DNA from: Delphinapterus leucas
Taxonomy: Eukaryota; Chordata; Mammalia; Artiodactyla; Monodontidae
NCBI RefSeq assembly: GCF_002288925.2
Contig: NW_022098031.1
Coordinates: forward strand, 11,596,309 to 11,660,308
Reading direction: 5' to 3'
Length of the DNA: 64,000 bases
Below the pieces are notes generated by a model, which saw only the letters and a list, made by a program, of their open reading frames with translations, made no database searches and had not been told where the DNA came from. Position 1 is the first letter of the stretch, and every line of letters begins with the position of its first letter. Position numbers and translations under genes: made by a program. Positions 1-11,052 of the stretch are shown one piece after another.

Positions 1-560
1 GACTCCCGCGCACACCCTCCCCGACCCAGCCGCCCACCGGAGTCCCTCCCACCCACTCCTCCTCCCCAGCACGCACCCCAGTCGTCGGCATAGCCACCCC
101 TCCACTCCCCCGAAAACTCTGCAGCCTCCGCTCGCCCTTGGCCTCCCCCTCCGGCCTTCTGCACGGTTCCCCCTGCTAACGGCCTTCTCCCCTCCCCGGC
201 CTCGCCCGCCCCTGCAGCACCCCACCCCTTCCCTGCAGCGCATTGCTTCCCTCCCACCGAAATCGCTGCAGAGACCCCCCTCCCCTTCCGAGCGCACCCC
301 CAACCATATATGCATTTTCAGCTTTCCGAACCTGATGGCTGCTCACAGACAATACTGCCCCCCCCCGCCTTCCGGGTCCCAGTGGCTTAAGCACCTCCTC
401 TCCCCAATTGATCAGGTAAATAACTTAGTTGTGCCGGGGGTCACCTCGGTAAGGAAAGTCCAGCCCGTTGGAGGGCCGCGCTTTAGCCTGGGGACCCCGA
501 GTGTGGGCCAAGGAGGGGGCTGCCCTCCCACCTCCACCTCCACCACACACAGCCCCTCCT
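1..560. promoter_or_regulatory. GC-rich, C-skewed CpG-containing segment, promoter-like
   Basis: The first 560 bases are far richer in G+C than the rest of the window and contain many CpG dinucleotides, while CpG is scarce further right outside young repeats. The plus strand is strongly C-rich, with long CCCTCC-type runs. A good splice-donor consensus (CAG/GTAAAT) lies at 413-419, just after this tract, so a first exon read on the plus strand is possible. A TATA-like ATATAT lies near 306-311. No convincing coding sequence is present: reading frames across the tract are low-complexity Pro/Ser-rich. It may be the shore of a CpG island belonging to a gene to the left. Gene identity is unknown. 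Confidence 0.45.
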
Positions 561-661
561 CGATTTACTGACACCAAGTGACCGCTCTCTAGGACAGTCT
601 CTAGGACAGGGGATGCAGAGAGGCGCGTGTGGATGGTTGCCGGGGAAGCAGTTGGCTGTGG

Positions 662-674
662 GTTGCTAGGCAAA
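662..674. promoter_or_regulatory. RFX X-box-like motif
   Basis: GTTGCTAGGCAAA resembles the imperfect palindrome bound by RFX factors (GTTGCCATGGCAAC type) with one base missing from the spacer. It lies about 100 bases downstream of the CpG-rich tract. This is a motif match only; binding is an inference. Confidence 0.35.
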
Positions 675-1180
675 AATAAACATCACAGACGCCTCCCATT
701 TCCTTACAACTCCGAGCCTTTCCCCTGCGCGGCCACTGGGAGAGGTACACCTTCCCGAGCGACATCTCCTCCCCAGACACAAGTCTCTTTCCCCTTCCCA
801 TCCAAGACACGGAGAATTTCCCTGTCCTTTGAATTTGCCATATACAGCCTCCCTTTCCCTTGCAGACTGAAAAACTACTTGCCCATCTCACACCCGCGTC
901 CTGTCGTCTGTGGCACATGCCTTTGTCCAAAGGTCACAGGTTTTGTGACTTCAACGGGAGTGGGGGGCGGGGGGGAAGCCCGGCAATTCCGGATGACAGA
1001 ACCGAAAGTTTGCCTTGCACTTTCTTCTCCAGACGTGCCTGGTTTCTGAAGTTCTCCTGCGAACCTGGGTCCGTTATGATCTGTCCTGTGTATCTGCCGC
1101 CCCTGGCTGGACCAAGTGTGCAGGCCTGAGCTAGTGCAGACTCAAATCAGAATGGGGACCGTCGCCTCTACTGTTTGCAA

Positions 1181-1194
1181 ATTGTCATAGCAAC
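1181..1194. promoter_or_regulatory. Second RFX X-box-like motif
   Basis: ATTGTCATAGCAAC matches the degenerate X-box GTTRYCATRGYAAC at every position except the first. It lies about 500 bases from the first motif. Two such motifs next to a CpG-rich tract would fit a ciliary-type promoter, but the gene is outside the window or unrecognised. Confidence 0.4.
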
Positions 1195-2869
1195 CTCCCA
1201 GCAAGATCACCCTCAGCTAAATACAAATGCCCCAAAATGAGTGTTTCAGAGTTACAGTGTGGTCCTCTCAAGAGTCTCCAGGGCTCCTACAGGGGCATCA
1301 AGGACTGAGGGTGTTGGCAGAGGGAACTGGTGGCAAAGAGTAGAACTGTGCCTAGTAATATGTCCCTCTAAAAAATCCTCTTGGTGCCCTCTCCCAATAA
1401 AGTAGAAACAGTGAAACAATCAATCCAATAATAAACCTTTACAAAGAAGAGTGATGACCTGATCTGGTCCCAGCAAGAGATATTCCCCCTTGCTTGTCAT
1501 CAGAGACGATCACATTCAAATTCACGTGGGGAAACATATTCAGTGTTCAGAATTAACTAAAAGAAAAGGGATTACTTAGCAGCAGAGTTGAAGCTAGAAC
1601 TCATTTTCTGACTCAGTTTAATCTCACTCTGCTCTGTGTTACCTTGGCTTTTAAGAAACATCACACCTCTTTTCCTTCCTTCCCTTTCAAACAATTATTT
1701 TCATACTGTCTTCCTTTTATTAATGAGTGTTCCATACAACTGATGTTTAGATGAAAAATGTGAAGCCAAAAATTCAATTTTAATATAACGGGACCCAGCT
1801 TTCGCTCAAATTATTCTTACATTACTTCAACAGAAGCTAAATACTCTCCTGCTTTTTCATGAATAAGAAAAATGCTAACTACTGGAAGTCATAGTTTGTG
1901 AAATCCAAATTAGAAATATTAATTTCCACATTAAATATGAGGAAAAGGAACACTGACCTTTTTTGTAAACAAAGGGACACAATGAATCATTAACTTTAAT
2001 CAAAGAAAAACTGCTTGTTTAGAGAACTTTTCCTAATATGTTGTTTTATGACACGATAAGTACAATTTCAATTTTTTATCTTTTGGTTTCTTACCTTGAG
2101 GAAAATTTGCATTTAGTCTAATATCTTTAGCTATTTTAATTATAAATGGTACACCTTTCAAAATTATATTCTTGCTGACCTCTAAATTAGTATTTACAAT
2201 TGCTCGGATTTCTCTCATTTTATTAAATATTGACGGCCTCAACCTGTATTAATGTCAAATAGAAAAATGTACAAATGCACTCCCTGAACTTTCAAGGAGA
2301 ATAAACTGGGTGAATTGTAGTAGCTATTACCCTCAAACTCTATTATTCTAATGCATCATTATCAATTATACTACATTAATCTCTGTATAAAACCCTTTCA
2401 CTAATACTATCATGTTTAATCGTCATGACTCATAACCAGATCAGAGTTGTGTTGCTGTTAACAGTAACCTCCTCAGGGGGCTCCATTCAGTTAGTAAGAG
2501 TCTGGTCTTTGGTTCTTGCCCATTGTAAAAACTCCATCTGTTCTGAATATTTATAAAATCCAGCTTCAAATGACAAGTAGGCAGGATGTAGCAGGATGAG
2601 AAAGAAAGAAACTTTGGGGAATTCAGAATGGAGTCTTGTGGAAGGAAGTCGATTCTTCACTGAGAAAAGTACTGATCACAGAGAAAATTGGAAATGAACA
2701 AGAAAATTGCTGGTTTCAAAACATATTCACTCATTTAATCTCTTTATCCCAGGAACATTTACAAAGAATTCAGTGTGTGCTGGGCCTAGGGGATAGGATG
2801 AATCATCAGATGTCGTGGGTGAGGCTTCAGTCGGGTAATCTGTTAGGACCTCATTCTTTTATTCAATGA
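1195..2869. other. AT-rich intergenic sequence without recognisable features
   Basis: Both strands are full of stop codons and I recognise no repeat family. Short frames here are no longer than chance would give. Confidence 0.5.
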
Positions 2870-3300
2870 AGCAATAAACTGTAAGCACCTAACATATTTT
2901 TGACACTATTCGTACTGGGGCTGCACATTTAAATAAATAATCCCTGGCTCTAGTAGTGGTTATTAAGAATCACAATCCAGTAGGAGAGGCAAGACCCTTA
3001 ATGATGTGATGGGGCAGAAATCAAGGCATGTAGGAGGCACAATGGTGGCACACAGGAGGGAGTGATGAGCTCTACTTAAGTGGTGACTGGCCTCAAAAGA
3101 GCTGTGATGTTAAAGAGACTTGGGAGTTTGCCAGTCAGACAAGCCAGGCTAGGACGTTCTAGGCAGAAGGATAGGATGTGCAGAGGCACCAAGTAGAAGA
3201 AAGCATAGTGTACTCTGGGAGAAGTGTAAGCAATTCAGAATAGAGGAAGCTCGAAGTGGCAGGGAGAGGGTTGGTACTGCTATCTTTATAAGGTTAGGGA
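2870..3300 (-). repeat. L2 LINE relic, reverse orientation
   Basis: The region reads as a degraded copy of the L2 3' end in reverse complement. It includes a stretch near 3150-3190 matching the L2 segment around 'aggcagaag...gtgcagaggca'. The copy is heavily diverged and its limits are approximate. Confidence 0.5.
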
Positions 3301-4742
3301 TACGGATGATACATTTGGGATAAGAATTATCTGAAACTTTACCAGCTGTGGAAATGTGAAAACAAAGTACAAAGTCTTTTAAAACAACTAAGGTAAATTA
3401 CTAAGGAACTGCCTCATTTTGGGTAACAGACTTGTAAGTTGGGCCTACTGCCCCTTAGAAGGATCCCATTTACTGATGGTATCTTCCATGTATCCATCAC
3501 CAAGGTCCAGAACCACCTAGAGAAGAACATCAAGACCATATGGCCTGAAGTCTAGAAATGTAACTCCTCAGATGTAGGGGGCATGGATGCCATAGCCAAA
3601 TGGCCACTGGTATTTGCCTTTGCCTCTGTGGCCACTGCTGGTATGGAAATCAGGAAGAAATGTCTATCAGATCACCACTAGAGAGTTGGTGATCAGAAGT
3701 GTCAGAGTAGGTTGGTGTGTTCTGGTCAGGGTACTTACAGAGCCAGTTTCCTTAATCCTGGGGGCGGTGGGTAGGGAGGAGATGCATTTGTCCCCTAGGT
3801 GAGCTAGGTATCTGGAAAGGCTGGGGATACTGTCCAGCATTTCTTGGGGGTAGTTCATCTGCTTTTTCCAGCTGCATGCTAAGGACAGAAAAGTAGTAAG
3901 CAGAGAAAAGAGAAGGCTATATCCTGGATGTGGGGAGTACTGTGTTGAAGAGCCCAGTGGGACCCGTGCCTCTGACACCACCAGGACAAACGCCAGCAGA
4001 GCGGTGCCTGGTGTGTCCGGGAGCTTCAAAGGGATAAGGAGGGCCATCACTAGGTAGGGCCCCCAGCAGCAGGCTCCCAGGCCAAGGCCTCCCACACCAC
4101 TGGCTCAACTCACACAGTCAGCCCCCAGGAGACAGGCCCACCAGGCTGCACTGTGAGCAACCAGCCAGGAGCGAGCTGATTCCAGGGCACCGACCATCGT
4201 ACTGGACCCTGAACCTGCCAGGGAGTGAATGAGTAAAAATAGTACAGCAACTCTAAGAGCAACTCTATTAGGAAGCTCGCTGTAAGAGAAACAATGTGCA
4301 ATTTTGCAAACCAGATAACAGCAGGGGACAGGACCTGTGGTTCCAGGTCTTGGGATCTTTGGTGACACTCTAACCAAAAGTAATGCCATCTAGAAGCTAG
4401 GAAGGGGCCAGTGGGAAGGAGAGGTCTGTTCTATGAGCATCGTGGGAGTTGCACTGGTCATTGCTTCTGGCTTACCTAAGCACAGACTCAATAAAAAACA
4501 TACGAAATGGAACATTATTTTAGCCAAGGATGGGCTAAGAGCAAACATCCACATTCAAACTTATAAACAATGAAAATGCTTATAAACAGTGAAAAGGGAC
4601 TCCACTTCTACAAAAGACCTACAAGAGTACCTGTTTTCCTTAACCGAAAGAAATCCGAAGAGGATTTTCATTTTTACAAAAAAGGCGAAAAGCAAAAATA
4701 GCATTCAGCCTTTGTTTTGCAGTGAGTCCCATATAAAGGCAT

Positions 4743-4744
<2 letters not shown>
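3301..4744. other. Intergenic sequence, no supported gene
   Basis: No repeat family is recognised. Around 3480-3690 the plus strand has short protein-like stretches interrupted by stops. They could be an old pseudogene, but I cannot name a parent. The minus-strand open frame at 3667-4095 has no recognisable domain. Confidence 0.4.

Positions 4745-4805
<61 letters not shown>
4745..4805. repeat. (CA)n microsatellite, about 30 units
   Basis: Uninterrupted CA dinucleotides run for about 61 bases. An array this long and pure is expected to be polymorphic in length. Confidence 0.97.
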
Positions 4806-4808
<3 letters not shown>

Positions 4809-5039
4809 CAGCGAGAGTGGCGCCACCAAGCCCTTTCCCCTGGAACTGCATCTCCGCATCAAGCCACCTTAGCTTTGAACTTGTCTGTGAGTGTCTGTGA
4901 GTTATCTCCATTTATTCTGTGCATTTGTTAGCAAGATGAGTCCTAAGGTAATTGCTTCTTTGCTTGACACCATTCCAGCTTATGAAAGGTTTCAAAGGAA
5001 TGCTGTACTTTCAAATAGTGGGGGAAAACTATACATGTA

Positions 5040-5590
5040 CGTATATAATCAATTATCAAGCTCTTACTACATGTCAGACATTGATCTTGGTATTTGGAAC
5101 AAAGCAAATAAAGTCCTTGATCCATGGATCTTGTCTTCTAGCGCAAGGAGAATAACAAGTGATGAACAATACATATATCACAGGTCAGAGGGTGATAAGT
5201 AAGTACTATATGGAAAATGACATGATGTAAGAGGATAGGGAGAAATGGGAGATGGTACTATGTTAGTTAGGGTCATCAGTGAAGGCCTCTCTGATAAGGT
5301 AACATTTTAGCAGACTCGAAAGAAGTAAAAAGCATGTGGAAATCTCCAGGCAAAGGGCCCAGCAGATGCAAAGGCTCTGAAGTGGAAAGATTTGGGGCAC
5401 AGCAAGAGGGCAGGTGGCTGCAGCAGTGACATGGGCAAGAGCTGGGAACTCACAGGGATAAGGTCAGAGGGACAGTTAAGACCACATTAAGGAATTTGAA
5501 TTTTACTCTGAGTGAGTTGGGAAACCAAGGCTTAGATGCTTCAAAAGGTACCAAACCAAGAGTGGAAGGTTACAACCGACCCTGCACACC
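5040..5590 (-). repeat. L2 LINE relic, reverse orientation
   Basis: Segments at about 5265-5310 (GGTCATCAGTGAAGGCCTCT), 5345-5400 and 5490-5520 follow, in order, the reverse complement of the L2 3' region. Divergence is high and there is no coding capacity. Confidence 0.6.
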
Positions 5591-5884
5591 CTTTATTTTT
5601 TTTACAGTCTCAATGTATATGCATTTTTACACCTTTCCTAATTCACATTGAGCTAAGCACTGTGGAAGGCAAAGCTGACCAAACACAAGCCGTGGTCTCT
5701 ATTCTGTGAGTCTCGTTTGGGAGAAAACTCACACTGCAGGAAACCTTTCAAACCCACAGTAAAGAGCATGTGTTGCATGTTTTCCTTTTGCCCCTCAGAT
5801 CCACTCTTCCCCACCCTGCTCTGGGCTACATGGGACTTCACAGATGGCATCAATGGGCTCCCAGGCCCATGGGCTTCCAAGTGG

Positions 5885-6236
5885 ATTTAGCTAATGGAAG
5901 TTTCCGGTAAGAGACCCAAGGCTCCAGGACAATGAGATCAAGCTCTTGATCTCCCTGGCTTTCCCCATGCCAGCCTGCCACAGACCAGCCAGGTCCCTTG
6001 ACCTCAGCTCTTATCAGACAGTCCTTTCCTACAGCTACAGCTTGGAGTTCTGGACATCATTCAGTCCCCTTGCCCCTTCAAGCCTACAGGTGGTAAGGGT
6101 TTCCTGCAGTTGCAAGCTCCATGGCCCTTCATTTTCCCTTGCTGATTTCTCTTCACCCCACCCATACTCTTGTATGTAGTCTATTAAACTCTGATTGTGC
6201 CATGTTTTTTTTTTGCTGGATCCTAACCAATACAGA
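5885..6236. repeat. Unclassified old interspersed repeat
   Basis: The segment ends in a TATTAAACTCT motif, a T-run and 'cctaaccaatacag', a layout I associate with a mammalian-wide LTR or DNA-transposon family. I cannot name the family with confidence and no duplicated flank was found. Confidence 0.3.
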
Positions 6237-6238
6237 GG

Positions 6239-6271
6239 ATTATATATATATGTATATATATATATATATAA
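6239..6271. repeat. (TA)n simple repeat
   Basis: Alternating TA with one TG interruption, about 32 bases. Confidence 0.95.
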
Positions 6272-6339
6272 GTCCTATATAGTGTAGGTTATGGGATCTA
6301 GATACCATATAACTCTAGAGGGCTAGGAGAATCTGTGTT

Positions 6340-6640
6340 TGTTGGAAGAGTCAGAATGGGATTCCTAGAGAAGATAGAATTTGATCTGGGCCTCAGAAAA
6401 TGGGCGGGCTTCTCTTAGGCAGAAGAAAAAGCACTCCCAGGCCAAGGGAACGATTCGAGGGAAGGCAGAGAAGCGGGAATCAGTACTTCAGAAGCAGCAG
6501 CCCCAAGAGTAGAGACTGGAACTGAGGAGGACAGAAAACAAGATGGCGGGTAGCAGAGAAGGTGCACCCACCCGGGTCCTGGATTGCAGTGGAAGCCGGA
6601 CAGGAGAGTTTCCACTTGGTGTGGATGGAAACACCGGACC
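6340..6640 (-). repeat. Probable L2 relic, reverse orientation
   Basis: The order of motifs (a 'gaatgggattcctagagaag'-like start, then 'aggcagaagaaaa', then 'gaacgattcgagg') resembles the reverse complement of the L2 3' region. The match is weak. Confidence 0.35.
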
Positions 6641-7756
6641 ACTGGAGCTCTCCGAGCATTGAGTGACCTGAGAAAAGTGCTAAGCAAGGAATGTAGATCA
6701 ATTTGGCTGCAGAGTGTTAGAGAGACTGGAGTGGGGAAGAAATAGAAACTAAACAACCAGTTTGGAGGTGGTTTCCATAAGTAGCTGAGGGGTGTGCCAC
6801 GGAGAGGCAGGGGCAGATACTGTTTATTTTGATGCCCTATCTAGAGCCCAAGAGAGGGGTCTTTGAAATGACAAGAAGCCAGAAGTAATGGAAAGGCCAG
6901 ATGTTTGCCTTGCTACCTCTGGGTTTCAAAAGCATACACAATTCTTAAAGCTGCTTATCTAAGCATTTTGCAATAAAGCTCATTAAAATGACCTGCTAAA
7001 AGTGAGACATAGTTAAGAAATAACAGGTCAGGAAAGCCTGCAATTCCAAAAGATTCCCCCATCACGTCCTTTCTTAGTGGTCTGCAGACCACTAAGAATT
7101 TATCAATCACTCAAGGAGAAAATAAGGTATAATAAATAAGGAACAAATAGTGTGCTCTGGGGGCCAGCTTTATTAACTGTTGTCTCATCTATGGAGAGGA
7201 TTGCTACACTGGCTTCTGTCTGATGTCGGTACAGATTGCTGAAATTCCAACTAAGGAGCACATGTCATTAAAATAAAATGCAAAATTCTGAAGACAACCC
7301 TCCCCCTCCCACCCCTTTCACTTTATTATCTTGCTTTTAAAGAGGTATTATAAAGAGATGAAGGCGAGGGACACTCAGGTACACCAACAAGATATGCAAT
7401 GATCCATGCCCCAGTTCACTAAGTAGCCCTGGACATTAAGGTCCCATACACCTTGGAGGTATGGGCTGTTCCTGCATCTTTGGACCCTGTAACTCCAGGT
7501 CTCCATAAACCAAGTCCTGAGAAACAACTTTTGGTCCCCTTTGGATATATCAATAGGTCTGAGACAGGGAGAGTTCAGAGGAGTCTGGTTCATTATATAA
7601 TGTTCATTATAGCCCTGCTATAATCAGGGAAACCCAAAGATGCTAGACTAACTCTGGTTCTGAGGGTTTCCTAGACCTGGGTTAGACCTGGGGTCCAAGG
7701 CTGAGGCACCCTCCCAGAGAACAGTGGTAACACCTCAGCTACCTGAGAACCCTCAA

Positions 7757-7907
7757 AATAATAGCTAATACTTATATATAAGCAGTATGTCGAGGCAGTA
7801 TTCTAAGAACTTTAACCCTGTGAACTAATGTAATTCTAACAACCATCTTGCATGGTAGATACTGTTGTTAGTCCCATTTTAGAGATGAAGAAACTTAAGC
7901 ATAGAAA
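7757..7907 (+). repeat. MIR SINE, 5' part (split by LTR)
   Basis: This part follows the MIR core through the 'cattttagagatgaagaaac' segment and stops at the GAAA where the LTR begins. The next expected MIR bases resume exactly at 8450, so the two pieces are one element. Confidence 0.85.
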
Positions 7908-8449
7908 TGAAACTGTGGGTAATTATTAGTCAAATCCATTTCACCTGCCTTCAGTAATCAAGGTTGTTTTTAAGACTTGCATGTCCTCCAAGCAGCAGTA
8001 GCCTAAACAATAAGATGTTTGCCTGAATTGTTTTAGGGAACTTGGAGTCAGCTGTGTCTAGCTGGAGCTCAGCTGGTTAGGACCAGGTAGGCCCACAGAC
8101 CCTCCAACAGCGCATGCGCGAGTGTTTGCTGGGTGACCTTTTGACCTCAGAGGGCCAAAAACTCCACCCTCAGGTGGTGCTAAGCACCTCCGTGTTTGAA
8201 CCTGTAGAGGCCTGGCACTTAGTCGTGCCTGAGCAGAGCCACAATTACCGCCCCTTTTTCTAATCATCTTCCCCTACGTTCCCCACGCCTTAGGACCGAC
8301 CTGCAAGTTCACTCCTCATCCCATAAATACCCCGAGCCCCTGGCCTGCGAGGCGGGAGTTGAAACTTTCTCCTTGCTTGGCTGCTGACCTCTGTGACTCA
8401 GTGTTTTGGCTTGCTGTGCATCAGGCAAAACAAATCTGGTTCAGTAACA
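7908..8449 (+). mobile_element. Solo LTR, class I endogenous retrovirus type (ERV1-like)
   Basis: The element is 542 bp, starts with TG and ends with CA. It interrupts a MIR at one point, with 4-bp flanks GAAA (7904-7907) and GAGA (8450-8453), a duplication with one mismatch as expected for class I elements. A TATA-like ATAAATA lies at 8323-8329, and the 3' part has the 'ggcttgctgtgcatc' layout common in ERV1 LTRs. No gag, pol or env sequence flanks it, so it is a solo LTR left by recombination. A perfect GCGCATGCGC palindrome at 8110-8119 is an NRF1-type site. The family name is not known to me. Confidence 0.75.
8110..8119. promoter_or_regulatory. NRF1-like palindrome inside the solo LTR
   Basis: GCGCATGCGC is the core of the NRF1 consensus. 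It contains CpGs that have survived in an otherwise CpG-poor region and lies about 210 bases upstream of the LTR TATA-like box. Confidence 0.5.
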
Positions 8450-8545
8450 GAGAGGTTAATTAACTTGCCCAAGGTCACACAGCTAAGACATGACAAGGTA
8501 AGTACTCTGGCTCTAGCGTCTGTGTGGGTGCTGCTTTCAGCACTG
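8450..8545 (+). repeat. MIR SINE, 3' part (continuation of 7757-7907)
   Basis: It contains the diagnostic MIR core 'cttgcccaaggtcacacagc' and continues from the point where the LTR broke the element. Confidence 0.85.
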
Positions 8546-8579
8546 GGTAGAGATTTGACCAGATCACCTCCGTGATGAC

Positions 8580-8815
8580 CTCAATCTCATTATTACCATC
8601 AATAATATTTCATGCACTAAATGAACTTTTTGGGGAAGCCTCATGTTTATATGGTCATCCAACTCTCTGGTTATCCACAGTAACCAATAACTCAAGGCAA
8701 GCTTATGTGATAGATGAGAACAGTGCAATGAAAAGAGCAAAGTGGCGTGCCCAGAGCCACAGGTAAGGGTAGAGGAGGCACTAGTGTTAGAACCCAAGTT
8801 TGTCAACTGCTAACA
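8580..8815 (+). repeat. MIR SINE relic
   Basis: The later part reads 'gtgcccagagccacaggtaa' and then 'gaacccaagtttgtcaactgc', which follows the MIR 3' half in order. Confidence 0.6.
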
Positions 8816-10319
8816 CATTTTTTTCCCAAACTATTATAAAATTTCCTCCACTTCAGAGATGAAGGGATAGATACTCCTAAAAGCACATGCCACATAACTG
8901 GAAAGTGTTGATACATCGGGACTTTGGGGACAAATTTTTATTGTGGCTTCCCCAAGAATGATTTGAGTCTGGTCTTTATTAAAGACCAGAATTAAAGACT
9001 TAACTTTGCCAAATTCACAAAATGTCCAAAGACAAGTAAATTATTTCTCCTTTATCCTATTGTAGCAAATCAGCCCTTCTGCCTCAAGCAAATGGAAAAG
9101 AGGAGGAATCTATAGCAATAGAAGTGGGTTCTCTCCACCAATATGGCCTTCCCATGGTGGAATCTAGACCACCCTAGGTTCCTGGGGAATTGCTTTCCAT
9201 TAAATGATACATTTACGCATATCTACACACATTCAGGTTAAAGTCTGACTTGACAATGCTCTAGTTCATTAAGATAGTATAAACAGTCAGTGGATCATCT
9301 AAGGCAGAAACCCACTTTTGTCTTCAGTTACCTTGGCAAAAGCGAGAGAAATCATTTTTGGTCATTGGATAATTTGGGTAGTTGTTAAATAGTCCTGGAC
9401 AATTTTTATCACTTTTATATTCCAAAATATCTTGGTTTGAAGAAAAGCCACTTTAAATATCATTACAGACAATACATTGTGCTTGCTAGTTATCTCTCAC
9501 TACGTAATAATGGACAGGCCCATTGTTCACACAGCAACGTTCTCTAATGAAGGTTTTGAAATATGGAAAACCTAAAGTCCAGTAAACAAACACTTGCATT
9601 TAGCACATGTGCAGGTGAATGGTCCTTGATCAGCATCTCCAGCTGGCATAAATAATAAAAATTGGCCAAGAAATAATGAACAACTGGTGGGCAGATAAGA
9701 ACAGATACAGAGAAGGGATTAAAAGGGAGTTTGTTAAGTGGTCAGTAAACAGAAGATTGCTTTGTGGAGAAAGAAAATATAGTTTTCTCATGATCTGGAA
9801 GGGACAAAAAAGAAGGTAGCTGGCAGGCTAGCGAGAGTAATGTTTGTAAAGAACAGCAAAAGAGAAGTAAATCGTAATGCAAGTACCAGTAAGAATGAAG
9901 AGGAAAGAAGTGGGTGTGAGCAAGAGAGAGAGAGGAGAAGGGGGAGAAACCTTACAGAAATTTTTATAAGGAAGAAGGGGGACATGATGAAATGTATGAG
10001 GTGAGGCTGAGTATGAGATAAAAGTGAGAAAACAAAACATAACCCTGCAGTAGAACCAGAATGCTCGAATCAAATGATTTTCTTATAATACACACAGTTG
10101 GGCCTGGGGCTTACCTTAGCTAAGGGTTCTTTCTGCTGCTTTGTCTGCCTCTTTCCATTTAGAGCTATCTGTGGTCCCCCTCTCACTGGGGTTGTTCCAT
10201 TCCAGCTCTCTGATTTCCCTTCTCTCTCCTCTCCCAACAATGCTTTATTATCTTTAAACCTGCCAAATGTTTCATGTAATACATACTTTAGAGAAAAAAA
10301 TTCCTCGATCGCTTTCTCC
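8816..10319. other. Intergenic sequence, nothing recognised
   Basis: A purine-rich patch near 9760-9970 produces open frames on the minus strand that are low-complexity (Leu/Phe/Ser). No gene is supported. Confidence 0.5.
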
Positions 10320-10500
10320 TGGAGCTATGTGTCAAGCTCTGTGCTAATGTTTTGCCTGAACCATCTCTTTAAATCCTGACACAACCCAATGAAGCAGCTA
10401 TACTATTATCCTGAGATAAGAGACCAGGAAAGGGAGGCTTCAGAGATTTGCTAATAATGGACAGTGAACAGATTTCGATTCAGGGAAATCCAAAGCTCAC
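10320..10500 (+). repeat. MIR SINE relic
   Basis: The order 'ctctgtgctaatg', 'accatctctttaaatcctga', 'tattatcctgagataag' follows the MIR consensus with many substitutions. Confidence 0.6.
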
Positions 10501-10918
10501 TCTTATCCACCTAGAACGGATTAAGAGGGAGATGGCATACATTTCTCAGACTGCATATTGCTGTGGGGCATAGAGGATGCCCACACAGCTCCTTCTAACC
10601 TGACAGTGTCATCTTCACTTCCCTGCTGATACTTCTGTACTCCCCTCCATAGCTGGGCAGTGGAAAAGCAGAGAAATCCCCTCTACAGAAGTCCTGCCAT
10701 CAGCGTGCTCAACCCAAGCAGAATCCAGGGCCTCTTCCTCTTTTGCTGTAGGTCTGTTTCCATGGTGCTGTTTCCCGGCTTGGCCCAGATTTTGCCTTCC
10801 CTTGTGTGCCTATCTCAGTTGAACAGAATTGCTTCCTTTAACTACTGAGCGATTAAAACAGCACTTGGGAAATGATGAAGCAAGACCCAGGGGATTTATG
10901 CAAAGAAATGCTGTATCA

Positions 10919-11010
10919 GGTCTTCCCTGGCAGTCTAGTGGTTAAGACTCTTCAACTAAGGTCCCACATGCTGCACTGCGTGGCCAAAAAAACAAAAACA
11001 AAAACAAAAC
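10919..11010 (+). mobile_element. Short CHR-type tRNA-derived SINE
   Basis: The head 'cttccctggcagtctagtgg' is a cetartiodactyl tRNA-derived SINE with a CAGTCTAGTGG A-box. The element is short and ends in an A-rich (AAAAC)n tail. Flanking copies of GCTGTATCA at 10910-10918 and 11011-11019 mark the target-site duplication. Confidence 0.85.
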
Positions 11011-11052
11011 GCTGTATCAACTATGTGAAATGCTGTATCAGCTATGTGAACT
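11011..11052. repeat. 21-bp tandem duplication overlapping the SINE target site
   Basis: 11011-11031 and 11032-11052 are near-identical 21-bp units beginning GCTGTATCA, so the target sequence now appears three times around the SINE. Confidence 0.8.

Noticed and set aside
3480..3700. Protein-like stretches near a purine-rich tract
   Set aside because: They are interrupted by stops and I could not match them to any family, so no gene call was made.
4589..4900. Frame with a (Thr-His)n run and its Cys-Val counterpart on the other strand
   Set aside because: It is produced by the (CA)n microsatellite and has no recognisable flanking protein sequence.
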